A stretch of 64,000 nt of DNA from assembly GCF_012274265.1 (NCBI RefSeq), contig NZ_JAANYY010000002.1:62001-126000 (forward strand), read 5' to 3'. This document shows positions 54,017 through 61,875 of the stretch, one piece after another. How positions within the stretch are numbered: the stretch's first letter is position 1; every line of letters begins with the position of its first letter. The DNA is from Sphingopyxis microcysteis. GTDB taxonomy: Bacteria > Pseudomonadota > Alphaproteobacteria > Sphingomonadales > Sphingomonadaceae. The position numbers were made by a program, and so were the translations under genes. The notes below the pieces were generated by a model. That model saw only the letters and a list, made by a program, of their open reading frames with translations, was not told where the DNA came from and searched no databases.

Positions 54017-55363
54017 ATGAAATCCGACTCCCCCACCACCGCCAAGACCTTTCACGTCAAATCCTTCGGTTGCCAGATGAACGTCTATGACGGCGAACGC
54101 ATGGCCGAGATGCTGGGCGCCGAAGGCTATGTCGCCGCTGCCGACGGTGCCGACGCCGACCTGGTCGTGCTCAACACCTGCCACATCCGCGAAAAGGCGG
54201 CGGAGAAAGTCTATTCGGACATTGGCCGGTTGAAGCGCGCCGATGGCAGCACGCCGACGATCGCCGTCGCGGGCTGCGTCGCGCAGGCCGAAGGCGCCGA
54301 AATCGCGCGCCGCGCCCCGAGCGTCGATGTCGTCGTCGGCCCACAAGCCTATCACCGCCTGCCCGATCTGATCGCGCGCGCCGCGCGCGGCGAGAAGGCG
54401 GTCGATCTCGACATGCCGGCGATGAGCAAGTTCGGCGCGCTGCCGGCGCGCGCCGACGGACAGCGCCCGACCGCCTTCCTGACGGTGCAGGAAGGCTGCG
54501 ACAAATTCTGCACCTATTGCGTGGTGCCCTATACGCGCGGCGCCGAGATCAGCCGACCCTTCGCCGATCTGATCGCTGAGGCCCGCGCGCTGATCGCAGG
54601 CGGCGCGCGCGAGATCACGCTGCTCGGCCAGAACGTCAATGCGTGGGACGGCGAGGATGAACGGGGCAGGGCGATCGGCCTCGACGGGCTGATCCGCGAA
54701 CTGGCGCGCGAGGATGGGCTGGAACGCATCCGCTACACGACCAGCCACCCCAATGACATGACCGACGGGCTGATCGCCGCGCATGGCGAGGTCGACAAGC
54801 TTATGCCCTTTCTCCACCTGCCGGTGCAGGCGGGCAGCGACCGTATCCTCGCCGCGATGAATCGCAGCCATAGCAGCGAAAGCTATTTGCGCGTCATCGA
54901 ACGCGTCCGCGCGGCGCGCCCCGACATCGCGATTTCGGGCGATTTCATCGTCGGCTTCCCCGGCGAGAGCGAGGGAGATTTCCAGGCGACGCTCGATCTC
55001 ATTCACGAGACGCGTTACGCCATGGCGTACAGCTTCAAATATTCGCGTCGTCCCGGAACGCCCGCGGCGACGATGGCGGACCAGATCGCCGAAGAGGTGA
55101 TGAACGATCGCCTCCAGCGGTTGCAGGCGCTGCTCAATGAACAGCAGCAGGCGTTCAACGAGGCGACCGTCGGACGCACGACGCGCCTGCTCCTCGAACG
55201 CAAGGGCAAGCTCGATGGCCAGCTGATCGGCAAGACGCCGTGGCTCCAGTCGGCGCATGTCACCGCACCGGGCCTGGCGATTGGCGACATGATCGATGTG
55301 CGGATCGTGTCGGCGGGCGCCAACAGCGTGGCGGCCGAAGCCCTTATGGAGCCGGTCGCCTAG
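54017..55363 (+). CDS. miaB: tRNA-2-methylthio-N6-dimethylallyladenosine synthase
   Basis: MiaB adds a methylthio group to i6A37 in tRNA. The 448-residue product has the N-terminal UPF0004 part with three conserved Cys (SFGCQMNVYDGERMAEML, LNTCHIREKAAEKVYSDIG, VAGCVAQAEG), the radical-SAM motif CDKFCTYC, and a C-terminal TRAM domain. Length is standard. It follows plsC and precedes phoH in the usual order. Confidence 0.96.
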   Translation: MKSDSPTTAKTFHVKSFGCQMNVYDGERMAEMLGAEGYVAAADGADADLVVLNTCHIREKAAEKVYSDIGRLKRADGSTPTIAVAGCVAQAEGAEIARRAPSVDVVVGPQAYHRLPDLIARAARGEKAVDLDMPAMSKFGALPARADGQRPTAFLTVQEGCDKFCTYCVVPYTRGAEISRPFADLIAEARALIAGGAREITLLGQNVNAWDGEDERGRAIGLDGLIRELAREDGLERIRYTTSHPNDMTDGLIAAHGEVDKLMPFLHLPVQAGSDRILAAMNRSHSSESYLRVIERVRAARPDIAISGDFIVGFPGESEGDFQATLDLIHETRYAMAYSFKYSRRPGTPAATMADQIAEEVMNDRLQRLQALLNEQQQAFNEATVGRTTRLLLERKGKLDGQLIGKTPWLQSAHVTAPGLAIGDMIDVRIVSAGANSVAAEALMEPVA

Positions 55364-55438
55364 TGCGGCTGGCGGAAGCTGTCTCCCCGAAGACACACTC
55401 CAACGGCTTCTGTCGAATTCCGAAACTATCGGTGATGG

Positions 55439-55458
55439 ACTCCCGCCTTCGCGGGAGT
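55439..55458 (+). terminator. Hairpin between miaB and phoH
   Basis: ACTCCCGC-CTTC-GCGGGAGT forms an 8-base-pair stem with a 4-base loop, 76 bases after the miaB stop. No T run follows, so it may only attenuate or be a repeat relic of the type at 5812 and 24598. Confidence 0.4.
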
Positions 55459-55494
55459 ACACAGGATCAATCTTAGCTTAGGTGACTTGCCCAT

Positions 55495-56502
55495 ATGTCC
55501 AAACGCCCGCTGACTGCCTCGACCCCCGCCGAACCCGGCGACCGCGTCCGATTGACCGCGGAGTTCGAGCGAACGCAGCTGTTGGGCATTCTGTTCGGCG
55601 AGTTCGACCGCAACCTGGTCAGCATCGAAAACCGCCTCGGCGTTTATATCTCGGCGCGCGGGAACCGGGTCCAGATCGAGGGCGAGGCCGAAGCGGCGGC
55701 GCGCGCACGCGACGTCCTCACCGACCTGTATGACCGCATCGAAAAGGGGCAGGAGGTCGATGCAGGCATGGTCGACGGGGTGATCGCGATGTCGGCGCAG
55801 CCGACGCTCGACGGCATCATCCGCCACGACAAGGATGAAGCGCCGACGGTGATGATCCGCACGCGCAAAAAGACGATCGTCCCGCGCGCCCCGTCGCAGG
55901 TTCCCTATATGAAGGCGCTGGCACGCGACGACGTGATCTTTGCGCTCGGCCCGGCAGGGACGGGCAAGACCTATCTCGCGGTGGCGCAGGCGGTGGCGCA
56001 GCTCATCACCGGCAGCGTCCAGCGCCTGATCCTCTCGCGCCCCGCGGTCGAGGCGGGGGAGAAGCTCGGCTTCCTGCCCGGCGACATGAAGGAAAAGGTC
56101 GATCCGTACCTGCGGCCGCTCTACGATGCCTTGCACGACTGCCTACCCGCCGAACAGGTCGAACGCCGGATCGCAAGCGGAGAGATCGAGATCGCGCCGC
56201 TCGCCTTCATGCGCGGGCGCACCCTGGCCGACGCCTTCATCATCCTCGACGAGGCGCAGAACACGACGATCCCGCAGATGAAGATGTTCCTGACCCGCTT
56301 CGGCATGAATAGCCGGATGGTGATCTGTGGCGACCCCAAACAGGTCGACCTGCCGATCCCCGCGACCTCGGGCCTCGCCGACGCGGTCGCGCGGCTCGAG
56401 GGGCTCGAAGGGATCAACGTCAGCCGCTTCACGAGCGCCGACGTCGTCCGCCACCCGATCGTCGGGCGGATCGTCGAGGCTTATGAGGGACCGGGGAGCT
56501 AA
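55495..56502 (+). CDS. PhoH-family ATPase
   Basis: The product has 335 residues. Residues 125-330 form the PhoH domain: ALGPAGTGKTYLAVAQAVAQ near residue 150, LSRPAVEAGEKLGFLPGDMK, FMRGRTLADAFIILDEAQNT and RMVICGDPKQVDLP. The N-terminal part is a KH-like RNA-binding region common to PhoH/YbeZ. YbeZ works with YbeY in ribosome maturation. In most relatives ybeY follows directly; here 3.9 kb with five other features separate them. Confidence 0.94.
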   Translation: MSKRPLTASTPAEPGDRVRLTAEFERTQLLGILFGEFDRNLVSIENRLGVYISARGNRVQIEGEAEAAARARDVLTDLYDRIEKGQEVDAGMVDGVIAMSAQPTLDGIIRHDKDEAPTVMIRTRKKTIVPRAPSQVPYMKALARDDVIFALGPAGTGKTYLAVAQAVAQLITGSVQRLILSRPAVEAGEKLGFLPGDMKEKVDPYLRPLYDALHDCLPAEQVERRIASGEIEIAPLAFMRGRTLADAFIILDEAQNTTIPQMKMFLTRFGMNSRMVICGDPKQVDLPIPATSGLADAVARLEGLEGINVSRFTSADVVRHPIVGRIVEAYEGPGS

Positions 56503-56533
56503 GGCGGCCCGTTAGGCGTGGGGAGCTGACGTT

Positions 56534-56731
56534 GCCGATCCTCCCCGGAACGGGGAGGGGGACCAGCGAAGCTGGTGGAGGGGCACCATCGGTTTGCCTT
56601 GCCGCCGAAGTCGTGCTCCACCGCTCGCACGTCTAAAAAGTGCAGCGCATCCGGTTGAGCGCCGCGCAAACCTCGCGTGCCCCTCCACCACCCTTCGGGT
56701 GGTCCCCCTCCCCCGTCGGGGGAGGATCGGC
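56534..56731. repeat. Composite nested palindrome, family D, after phoH
   Basis: GCCGATCCTCCCCGGAACGG at 56534 is matched in reverse by the end at 56712-56731 (CCGTCGGGGGAGGATCGGC). Inside lie two more hairpins: ACCAGCGAAGCTGGT and ACCACCCTTCGGGTGGT. The long region between (56586-56677) has no gene. It is the largest repeat here and lies at the left edge of the DoxX-ECF41 insertion. Confidence 0.75.
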
Positions 56732-56777
56732 GACGTCTTCTTCGACCGAACGCCGCCACCAACCCCGCTCACATTGG

Positions 56778-57155
56778 CTATTTCTTCATCCCCTCGACGC
56801 TCCAGATCCCTGCGCCGCGCGTCGCGATGAACAGGAATATGAAGCAGTAGAGCGCGATCGTTTCGCCGCCATTGGCGATCGGGAAGGGGCTTTGCAGCCC
56901 GTGTGCGACCCAATAGCCAACCGCCGACATGCCGCTGGCGATGAAAGCCGCGGGGCGGGTGAACAGGCCGATCGCGATCAGCGCCCCGGCGATCAGTTCG
57001 ATCGCGCCGGCAGCGTACAGCATCGGATTGAGCGGATAGGGAAAATCAGCCGGGAAGTTGAAGAATTTCTGCACCCCATGCGCCATGAACAACAGACCCG
57101 CGATGATGCGCAGCAGCGCATAGGCCTGTTCGCCGAAACCATCGAGAAACTTCAT
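56778..57155 (-). CDS. DoxX-family membrane protein
   Basis: The product has 125 residues and about four spans (ALLRIIAGLLFMAHGVQKF, LYAAGAIELIAGALIAIGLF, PAAFIASGMSAVGYWVAHGL, TIALYCFIFLFIATRGAGIW), as in DoxX proteins. Family role is linked to redox or quinone metabolism but is poorly defined. ATG 57155 has GGAGGGG upstream. It is divergent from the carboxymuconolactone-decarboxylase gene and ECF41 module. Confidence 0.88.
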   Translation of the reverse strand: MKFLDGFGEQAYALLRIIAGLLFMAHGVQKFFNFPADFPYPLNPMLYAAGAIELIAGALIAIGLFTRPAAFIASGMSAVGYWVAHGLQSPFPIANGGETIALYCFIFLFIATRGAGIWSVEGMKK

Positions 57156-57234
57156 GATTGGACCCCTCCTCCTCATTGTCGAGGTGAGCAGGCTATCGGA
57201 TTTTTGCCTCCGCGCGAAATATTTTCGTCTGTCA

Positions 57235-57261
57235 TGTCACAGCCGCCGGTCGTGCCGCGTC
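57235..57261 (+). promoter_or_regulatory. Predicted ECF41 promoter
   Basis: TGTCACA (57235-57241), 16 bases, then CGTC (57258-57261). This is an exact match to the consensus described for ECF41 sigma factors (TGTCACA-N16-CGTC). It lies 34 bases before the start of the carboxymuconolactone-decarboxylase-like gene, which is followed by the ECF41 gene. This predicts auto-activation of the operon. Confidence 0.85.
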
Positions 57262-57294
57262 AAGCCGGTACTTCGCAACCAAAGGAGACACGTC

Positions 57295-57750
57295 ATGACC
57301 GTCGTAACCGATCCCTTCGCCGCCGCCCCGCAGCTGATGAAACAGTGGATGGGCCTGTCGCTCGCGGCACAGGACAGCCTTGAAAAAAGCCTGATCGAGC
57401 TGGTCAAGCTCCGCGCGTCGATCGTCAACGGCTGCGCCAATTGCATCAACATGCACAGCATCGAGGCGCGCGCCGCGGGCGAAACCGAACAACGGCTCCA
57501 TCTGCTCGCCGCGTGGCCGGAGGCGCCGGTCTATACGCCCCGCGAACGCGCCGCGCTGGCGTGGACCGACGCCTTGACCCGCCTGTCCGCCGGTCACACA
57601 CAGCAGGCCGCGAAAGAAGGACTCGAAGCGCATTTCACGGCGGAGGAACAGGTGAACCTTACCCTGATGATCAACGTCATCAATGGCTGGAACCGCCTCG
57701 CGGTGGGTTTCGACCTTTGGTACGACATGCCGGCGACCAAGGCGGCCTGA
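57295..57750 (+). CDS. Carboxymuconolactone decarboxylase-family (AhpD-like) protein
   Basis: The product has 151 residues with the CxxC redox motif in IVNGCANCINMHSIEARAAG, typical of AhpD-like alkylhydroperoxidase proteins; EEQVNLTLMINVINGWNRL is the other conserved segment. Proteins of this type are the usual targets of ECF41 sigma factors. ATG 57295 has AAAGGAG upstream. The stop overlaps the start of the ECF41 gene as TGATG, so the two are coupled. Confidence 0.92.
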   Translation: MTVVTDPFAAAPQLMKQWMGLSLAAQDSLEKSLIELVKLRASIVNGCANCINMHSIEARAAGETEQRLHLLAAWPEAPVYTPRERAALAWTDALTRLSAGHTQQAAKEGLEAHFTAEEQVNLTLMINVINGWNRLAVGFDLWYDMPATKAA

Positions 57751-58616
57751 TGACCGCGCAGGGCTCGCAGGATGCAGCGGACGCGGCGGTCAGTTTCGAC
57801 CCGCTGCGCCCGCTCCTCACCCGCGTTGCGTACCGTATGCTTGGCTCGGTCGCCGATGCCGAGGATGTCGTGCAGGATGCCTTCCTCCGCTGGCTCGGTA
57901 CCGATCGCAGCGTCGTGCGCGAGCCCGCCGCGTTCCTTCGCCGCACCGTGACGCGGCTTTGCCTCGACCAGCTCAAATCGGCGCGGAGCAGGCGCGAGAC
58001 CTATATCGGTCCGTGGCTGCCCGATCCGCTGGTCGAGGAGGAGGAGGAAGACGATGTCACGCTTCCGCTGATGCTCGCGCTCGAACGGCTCTCCCCCCTC
58101 GAGCGCGCCGCCTTCCTCCTCCACGATGTTTTCGGGGTCGGTTTCGACGAGGTGGCGAAAACGATCAACCGCGATCCCGGTGCGACGCGCCAGCTTGCAG
58201 CGCGCGCCCGCGCGCACGTCCGCGACGCGCGCCCGCGCTACAAGCTGGAGAAGCAGCGCGGGCTGGAAATCGCCAACGCCTTTTTCGAGGCGTCGCGCAG
58301 CGGCGATATGGCGGCACTCGGCGCGATGCTCGCTGCCGATGTCGGAATGTGGGCCGACGGCGGCGGCAAGCGCCCCGCCGCGGCGATCCCGATCCTTGGC
58401 AAGGCGCTGGTGATGAAGGTGCATCGCAGCGTCGCGGTGCTGCTGCGCAAATATGGCTCGACGCTGGTCCACACCGGCACGATCAACGGCCTGCCCGGTT
58501 TCGTCACGCGCGAGGCCGACGGCGAGCTCCAGACGACCGCGCTCGAGATCGAGGACGGCAAGGTCACCGGCATTTATGTGATGCGAAATCCCGACAAGCT
58601 CAAACATATGCACTGA
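57750..58616 (+). CDS. ECF41-type RNA polymerase sigma factor with SnoaL-like C-terminus
   Basis: The product has 288 residues. Regions sigma-2 (RVAYRMLGSVADAEDVVQDA, FLRWLG, AFLRRTVTRLCLDQLKS) and sigma-4 (LSPLERAAFLLHDVFGVGF, EVAKTINRDPGATRQLAARA) are followed by a SnoaL-like domain of about 110 residues. The ECF41 hallmarks are present: WLPDPL after region 2, DGGGK in the C-terminal domain and NPDKL at the end. In known ECF41 proteins the C-terminal domain takes the place of an anti-sigma factor. No anti-sigma gene is nearby. Confidence 0.93.
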   Translation: MTAQGSQDAADAAVSFDPLRPLLTRVAYRMLGSVADAEDVVQDAFLRWLGTDRSVVREPAAFLRRTVTRLCLDQLKSARSRRETYIGPWLPDPLVEEEEEDDVTLPLMLALERLSPLERAAFLLHDVFGVGFDEVAKTINRDPGATRQLAARARAHVRDARPRYKLEKQRGLEIANAFFEASRSGDMAALGAMLAADVGMWADGGGKRPAAAIPILGKALVMKVHRSVAVLLRKYGSTLVHTGTINGLPGFVTREADGELQTTALEIEDGKVTGIYVMRNPDKLKHMH

Positions 58617-58745
58617 CGCCGTTTGCCAAGGTGGCGGTGATGCCGACAGCTTTGGAAAAATTTGATACTTTTCGTTTTGCACGTTGCGGCTGCCCGAAGC
58701 GATATTAGGATCGCGATCAGAACGAGTTGCTCGGGGGGGACGGCG

Positions 58746-60215
58746 ATGATCGGACGGATATTCCTTGCATTGGGGCTAGCAGGTGCGGCGGCTGTAGTGC
58801 TGGCGCAGGTCGATACCGGCGCGGAGTTCGATCTCGATACACTGCGCGATGTGACAATCGACAAGTATCCAGTTAATGTAGTTGCAAATGGGGAGTGGTC
58901 ACTTGGGGGCCGATATAAAATTGGCTTCGATCCCTCGCCACAGCTCCTCTACGTGTCATTTGACGCGCCCGAAGGGATTTCATCACAGCCCGTCGATGTC
59001 CGCTATACTTTCTCGCTGGATGGAAGGTATGGTTGTGATGATGGCTATGCCTTTTTAAGGGCGCTGGCCCGCAAATATGGTTTCGAAATCGCTTCGCTGC
59101 CGCAACCTGTTTGCAAGCCAGCTCGAGGTGGCGGCGTGACAAGCGAAGGGCGGATGACCATCGGGAAGGCGAGCGCGCCGCAGGTCATGGCCCAACAATG
59201 CAAATCCGACGCCTATATCGGTGCGTGGCAACGCAAGGGTGAGGGCGCACAGAAACCGCAGGTGCAGATCGTCTTCGCTGCCGAACGCGGCGCCAGCGCG
59301 CCGGTCGGATCGACGCGCGGTTTTGCGTCGGCGCCTTACGGCGACGGCACGGTCGTCGTGTCGCGGATTCGGCAGGTTGGCGACAGCTGCACCTTTGACG
59401 CGCAATGCGGGTCGAACCTGTCGTCGGCGAACGCGTGCAAGCTGGTGATCGACCCCGCGAAAAATACGCTGAAGGTCGAGGGCGGGTCGCAGATGTTCAT
59501 CTCCGATCGCGTCTGGACGCGCTCGGCGCCGATGGCGGCCGAGGCGATGTGCAGCCGCGAGGATGTCGAGGGCGACTGGCGGCGCAGCGACGGCGCGAAC
59601 GTGCCGATTGTCGGAGTTCATGTCTTCAAGAACGGCCCCGGCGGCAACGCGCTGCTGTTCAACCATCCCGAGGGCTGGTGGCCCAAGGGGCAGACCAAAT
59701 TTACCGGCATCTATCGCGAGGGCGGCGACCGCAGCTGCAAGCTCAAGGCGACCTGCGCGACCTACGACCGCACGGCAAGCGGCACTGTGGTCCGCCGCGA
59801 ACGCGCCTGCACGCTGACGATCGACCCGGTGAAAAAGCGCATGACCGAAAGCGGGTCCAGCCTGTTCTACACGCGTGAAGGGGCAGCGAAGGCGCCAGTT
59901 GCCAAGCCCGATACCGCGGTAACTGCGGCCTCGAAAGCACCATCGGCCGAGGAGCAGGCCGCGACCAGCGCGCTCAATGCGCAGCAGGCGGAAACCGCGA
60001 AGCGGGAGATCGCCGAATATGAAGCGCAGAAAAAGCGGATTGCCGACGAGCAAGCGGCGAAGGAGGCTGCGTATCGCAAGGCGCTGGCCGACCGCGAGGC
60101 GCTGATCGCCGAAAATGAGCGCAAGGCCAGGGAGGCCTATAGGAAATGGGAGGCCGCCGCCGCCGCGTGCCGCGCGGGCGACCAAAGCCAATGCGCGCCG
60201 CAGCCGAAGCCCTGA
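58746..60215 (+). CDS. Secreted protein with tandem cysteine modules and C-terminal coiled coil
   Basis: The product has 489 residues starting MIGRIFLALGLAGAAAVVLA, a Sec signal peptide. Residues 20-150 are an N-terminal domain. Two similar modules follow at about 155-265 and 268-380: each has a GxW start (IGAWQRKG, EGDWRRSD), paired Cys, an ACxLxIDPxK segment (ACKLVIDPAKNTL, ACTLTIDPVKKRM) and a G-S-x-x-F end. The last 90 residues are Ala/Glu/Lys-rich coiled coil (AETAKREIAEYEAQKKRIAD). Family unknown. It lies between the ECF41 module and ybeY. Confidence 0.7.
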   Translation: MIGRIFLALGLAGAAAVVLAQVDTGAEFDLDTLRDVTIDKYPVNVVANGEWSLGGRYKIGFDPSPQLLYVSFDAPEGISSQPVDVRYTFSLDGRYGCDDGYAFLRALARKYGFEIASLPQPVCKPARGGGVTSEGRMTIGKASAPQVMAQQCKSDAYIGAWQRKGEGAQKPQVQIVFAAERGASAPVGSTRGFASAPYGDGTVVVSRIRQVGDSCTFDAQCGSNLSSANACKLVIDPAKNTLKVEGGSQMFISDRVWTRSAPMAAEAMCSREDVEGDWRRSDGANVPIVGVHVFKNGPGGNALLFNHPEGWWPKGQTKFTGIYREGGDRSCKLKATCATYDRTASGTVVRRERACTLTIDPVKKRMTESGSSLFYTREGAAKAPVAKPDTAVTAASKAPSAEEQAATSALNAQQAETAKREIAEYEAQKKRIADEQAAKEAAYRKALADREALIAENERKAREAYRKWEAAAAACRAGDQSQCAPQPKP

Positions 60216-60366
60216 TCGCTCAAAAAACGCTGTTCCTGCCCATCGTAACCGGGTAGCCGACCGCGATGATGCCGATTGTCGAAACTGCGGGGCCATTCCT
60301 GCCCGCAACCGTGGGGTCGCACGCGGGGCGGTGTTACCGAATGCTGCGAACCGACAGGATCGGGCC

Positions 60367-60873
60367 GTGCTAGTCGTCGAGACCCATGAGGCGACGCCTT
60401 GGCCCGATCCGCTCGATTGGGAAACGCGCGCCGCGGAAGCGGTGACCGCGGCACTGGCGCTGACGCCGTACGCAGCGCTGGCCAATGCGGCCCCGCTGGT
60501 CGAGGTCGCGGTGCGGCTTTCCGACGATGCCGAAGTCCAGACGCTGAACCGCGATTTTCGCGGCAAGGACAAGCCGACCAACGTGCTGTCCTTTCCGCAG
60601 GTCCAGGCCGACCTGCTCGAAGGTTTGGCGAACAGCGACGACGGCGAAATCCTGCTCGGCGACATCGTGCTCGCTCGCGAAACCTGCGCGCGCGAGGCCG
60701 AAGAAAAGGGGATTTCGACCGGCGATCATGCGACGCATCTGATCGTCCACGGGACCCTGCATCTGCTCGGCTATGATCATGGCGATGATGCGAGCGCCGG
60801 GGCAATGGAGGCCTTGGAAGTGAAAGCGCTTGCATCGCTGGGCATCGCCAATCCATATGCGGATCAGGATTAA
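60367..60873 (+). CDS. ybeY: Endoribonuclease YbeY
   Basis: YbeY is a metal-dependent RNase for 16S rRNA maturation and ribosome quality control. The 168-residue product has the full metal motif HGTLHLLGYDHGDD with three His, plus VRLSDDAEVQTLNRDFRGKD and PTNVLSFPQ, and LGDIVLARETCAREAEEKGI. GTG 60367 is chosen, giving a start before the conserved domain; earlier codons extend into the preceding gene region. corC follows after 19 bases. Separation from phoH is described among the findings. Confidence 0.93.
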   Translation: MLVVETHEATPWPDPLDWETRAAEAVTAALALTPYAALANAAPLVEVAVRLSDDAEVQTLNRDFRGKDKPTNVLSFPQVQADLLEGLANSDDGEILLGDIVLARETCAREAEEKGISTGDHATHLIVHGTLHLLGYDHGDDASAGAMEALEVKALASLGIANPYADQD

Positions 60874-60892
60874 CAGAGGAACCGCGACCTAT

Positions 60893-61834
60893 ATGCCCGA
60901 CGACCAGGGATCTTCCAGCCGATCGGAAGAGGACAGTAGATCCGGCCTGTGGGCCGGGCTGCGGACATTGCTGTTCGGCGGCGACAAGGAACCGTCGCTG
61001 CGCGAACAGATCGAAGAGGTCATCGACGAGGCCGAGGAAGAGGGGCACGACCGGCGCGGCAGCAATATCGTCGGCGATATGTCACCGATCGAGCGCAAGA
61101 TGCTGCGCAACCTGCTCCATTTTGGCGAACAGACGGTCGACGATGTCGCGGTCCCGCGCGCCGACATCATCGCGATCCCCGAAAGCGCCAGCTTTGCCGA
61201 AATCGTCGCGCAATTTGCCGAGGCGGGGCATAGCCGCCTGCCGGTGTACCGCGAAAATCTGGACGAGGTCGTCGGGATGATCCACGTCAAGGATGTGTTC
61301 GCAGTGCTCGCCGAGGGACGCCCGCCGCCGCCGCTGCTCGACCTGATCCGCCAGCCGCTCTATGTTCCGCAATCGATGGGCGTACTCGACCTGCTCGCCG
61401 AAATGCGCGCAAAACGCACCCATCTGGCGATCGTCATCGACGAATATTCGGGGACCGAAGGCCTGCTCACGATCGAGGATCTGGTCGAGGAAATCGTCGG
61501 TGAGATCGAGGATGAGCATGACGACGAACCGACCGCGCTGTTCGTCCCGGGCGACGACGGCTGCTGGGACGCCGATGCGCGCGCCGAGCTTGACGACGTC
61601 GGCGAAGCGATCGACCCCCGGCTTGCCGAGATAGAGGAAGATGTTGATACGCTCGGCGGTCTTGCCGCGGTGCTCGCCGGCCATGTTCCCGAGGTCGGAG
61701 AAATGCTCGTCCATCCGAGCGGCTGGCGCATCGAGGTGACCGAGGCCGACGAACGGCGTGTCCATCGCCTGCGGCTGCACCCGCCGGTCGAGGTCGATCT
61801 GGAAGCGCCGTTGGAACGCGGCGACGAGTTCTGA
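60893..61834 (+). CDS. CorC/HlyC-type CBS-domain protein
   Basis: The product has 313 residues with no membrane span. Two CBS motifs are at residues 85-205 (VDDVAVPRADIIAIPESASF, AGHSRLPVYRENLDEVVGMI, HVKDVF, LLDLIRQPLYVPQSMGVLDL, EYSGTEGLLTIEDLVEEIVG) and the C-terminal CorC_HlyC domain follows (DTLGGLAAVLAGHVPEVGEM). The family includes CorC, linked to magnesium and cobalt efflux. It follows ybeY, as in related genomes; lnt, often next, is not seen in the window. Confidence 0.93.
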   Translation: MPDDQGSSSRSEEDSRSGLWAGLRTLLFGGDKEPSLREQIEEVIDEAEEEGHDRRGSNIVGDMSPIERKMLRNLLHFGEQTVDDVAVPRADIIAIPESASFAEIVAQFAEAGHSRLPVYRENLDEVVGMIHVKDVFAVLAEGRPPPPLLDLIRQPLYVPQSMGVLDLLAEMRAKRTHLAIVIDEYSGTEGLLTIEDLVEEIVGEIEDEHDDEPTALFVPGDDGCWDADARAELDDVGEAIDPRLAEIEEDVDTLGGLAAVLAGHVPEVGEMLVHPSGWRIEVTEADERRVHRLRLHPPVEVDLEAPLERGDEF

Positions 61835-61875
61835 CGGAATTGCCTTTGCCGGACTAAAGGATTAGGCGAGGCCGG

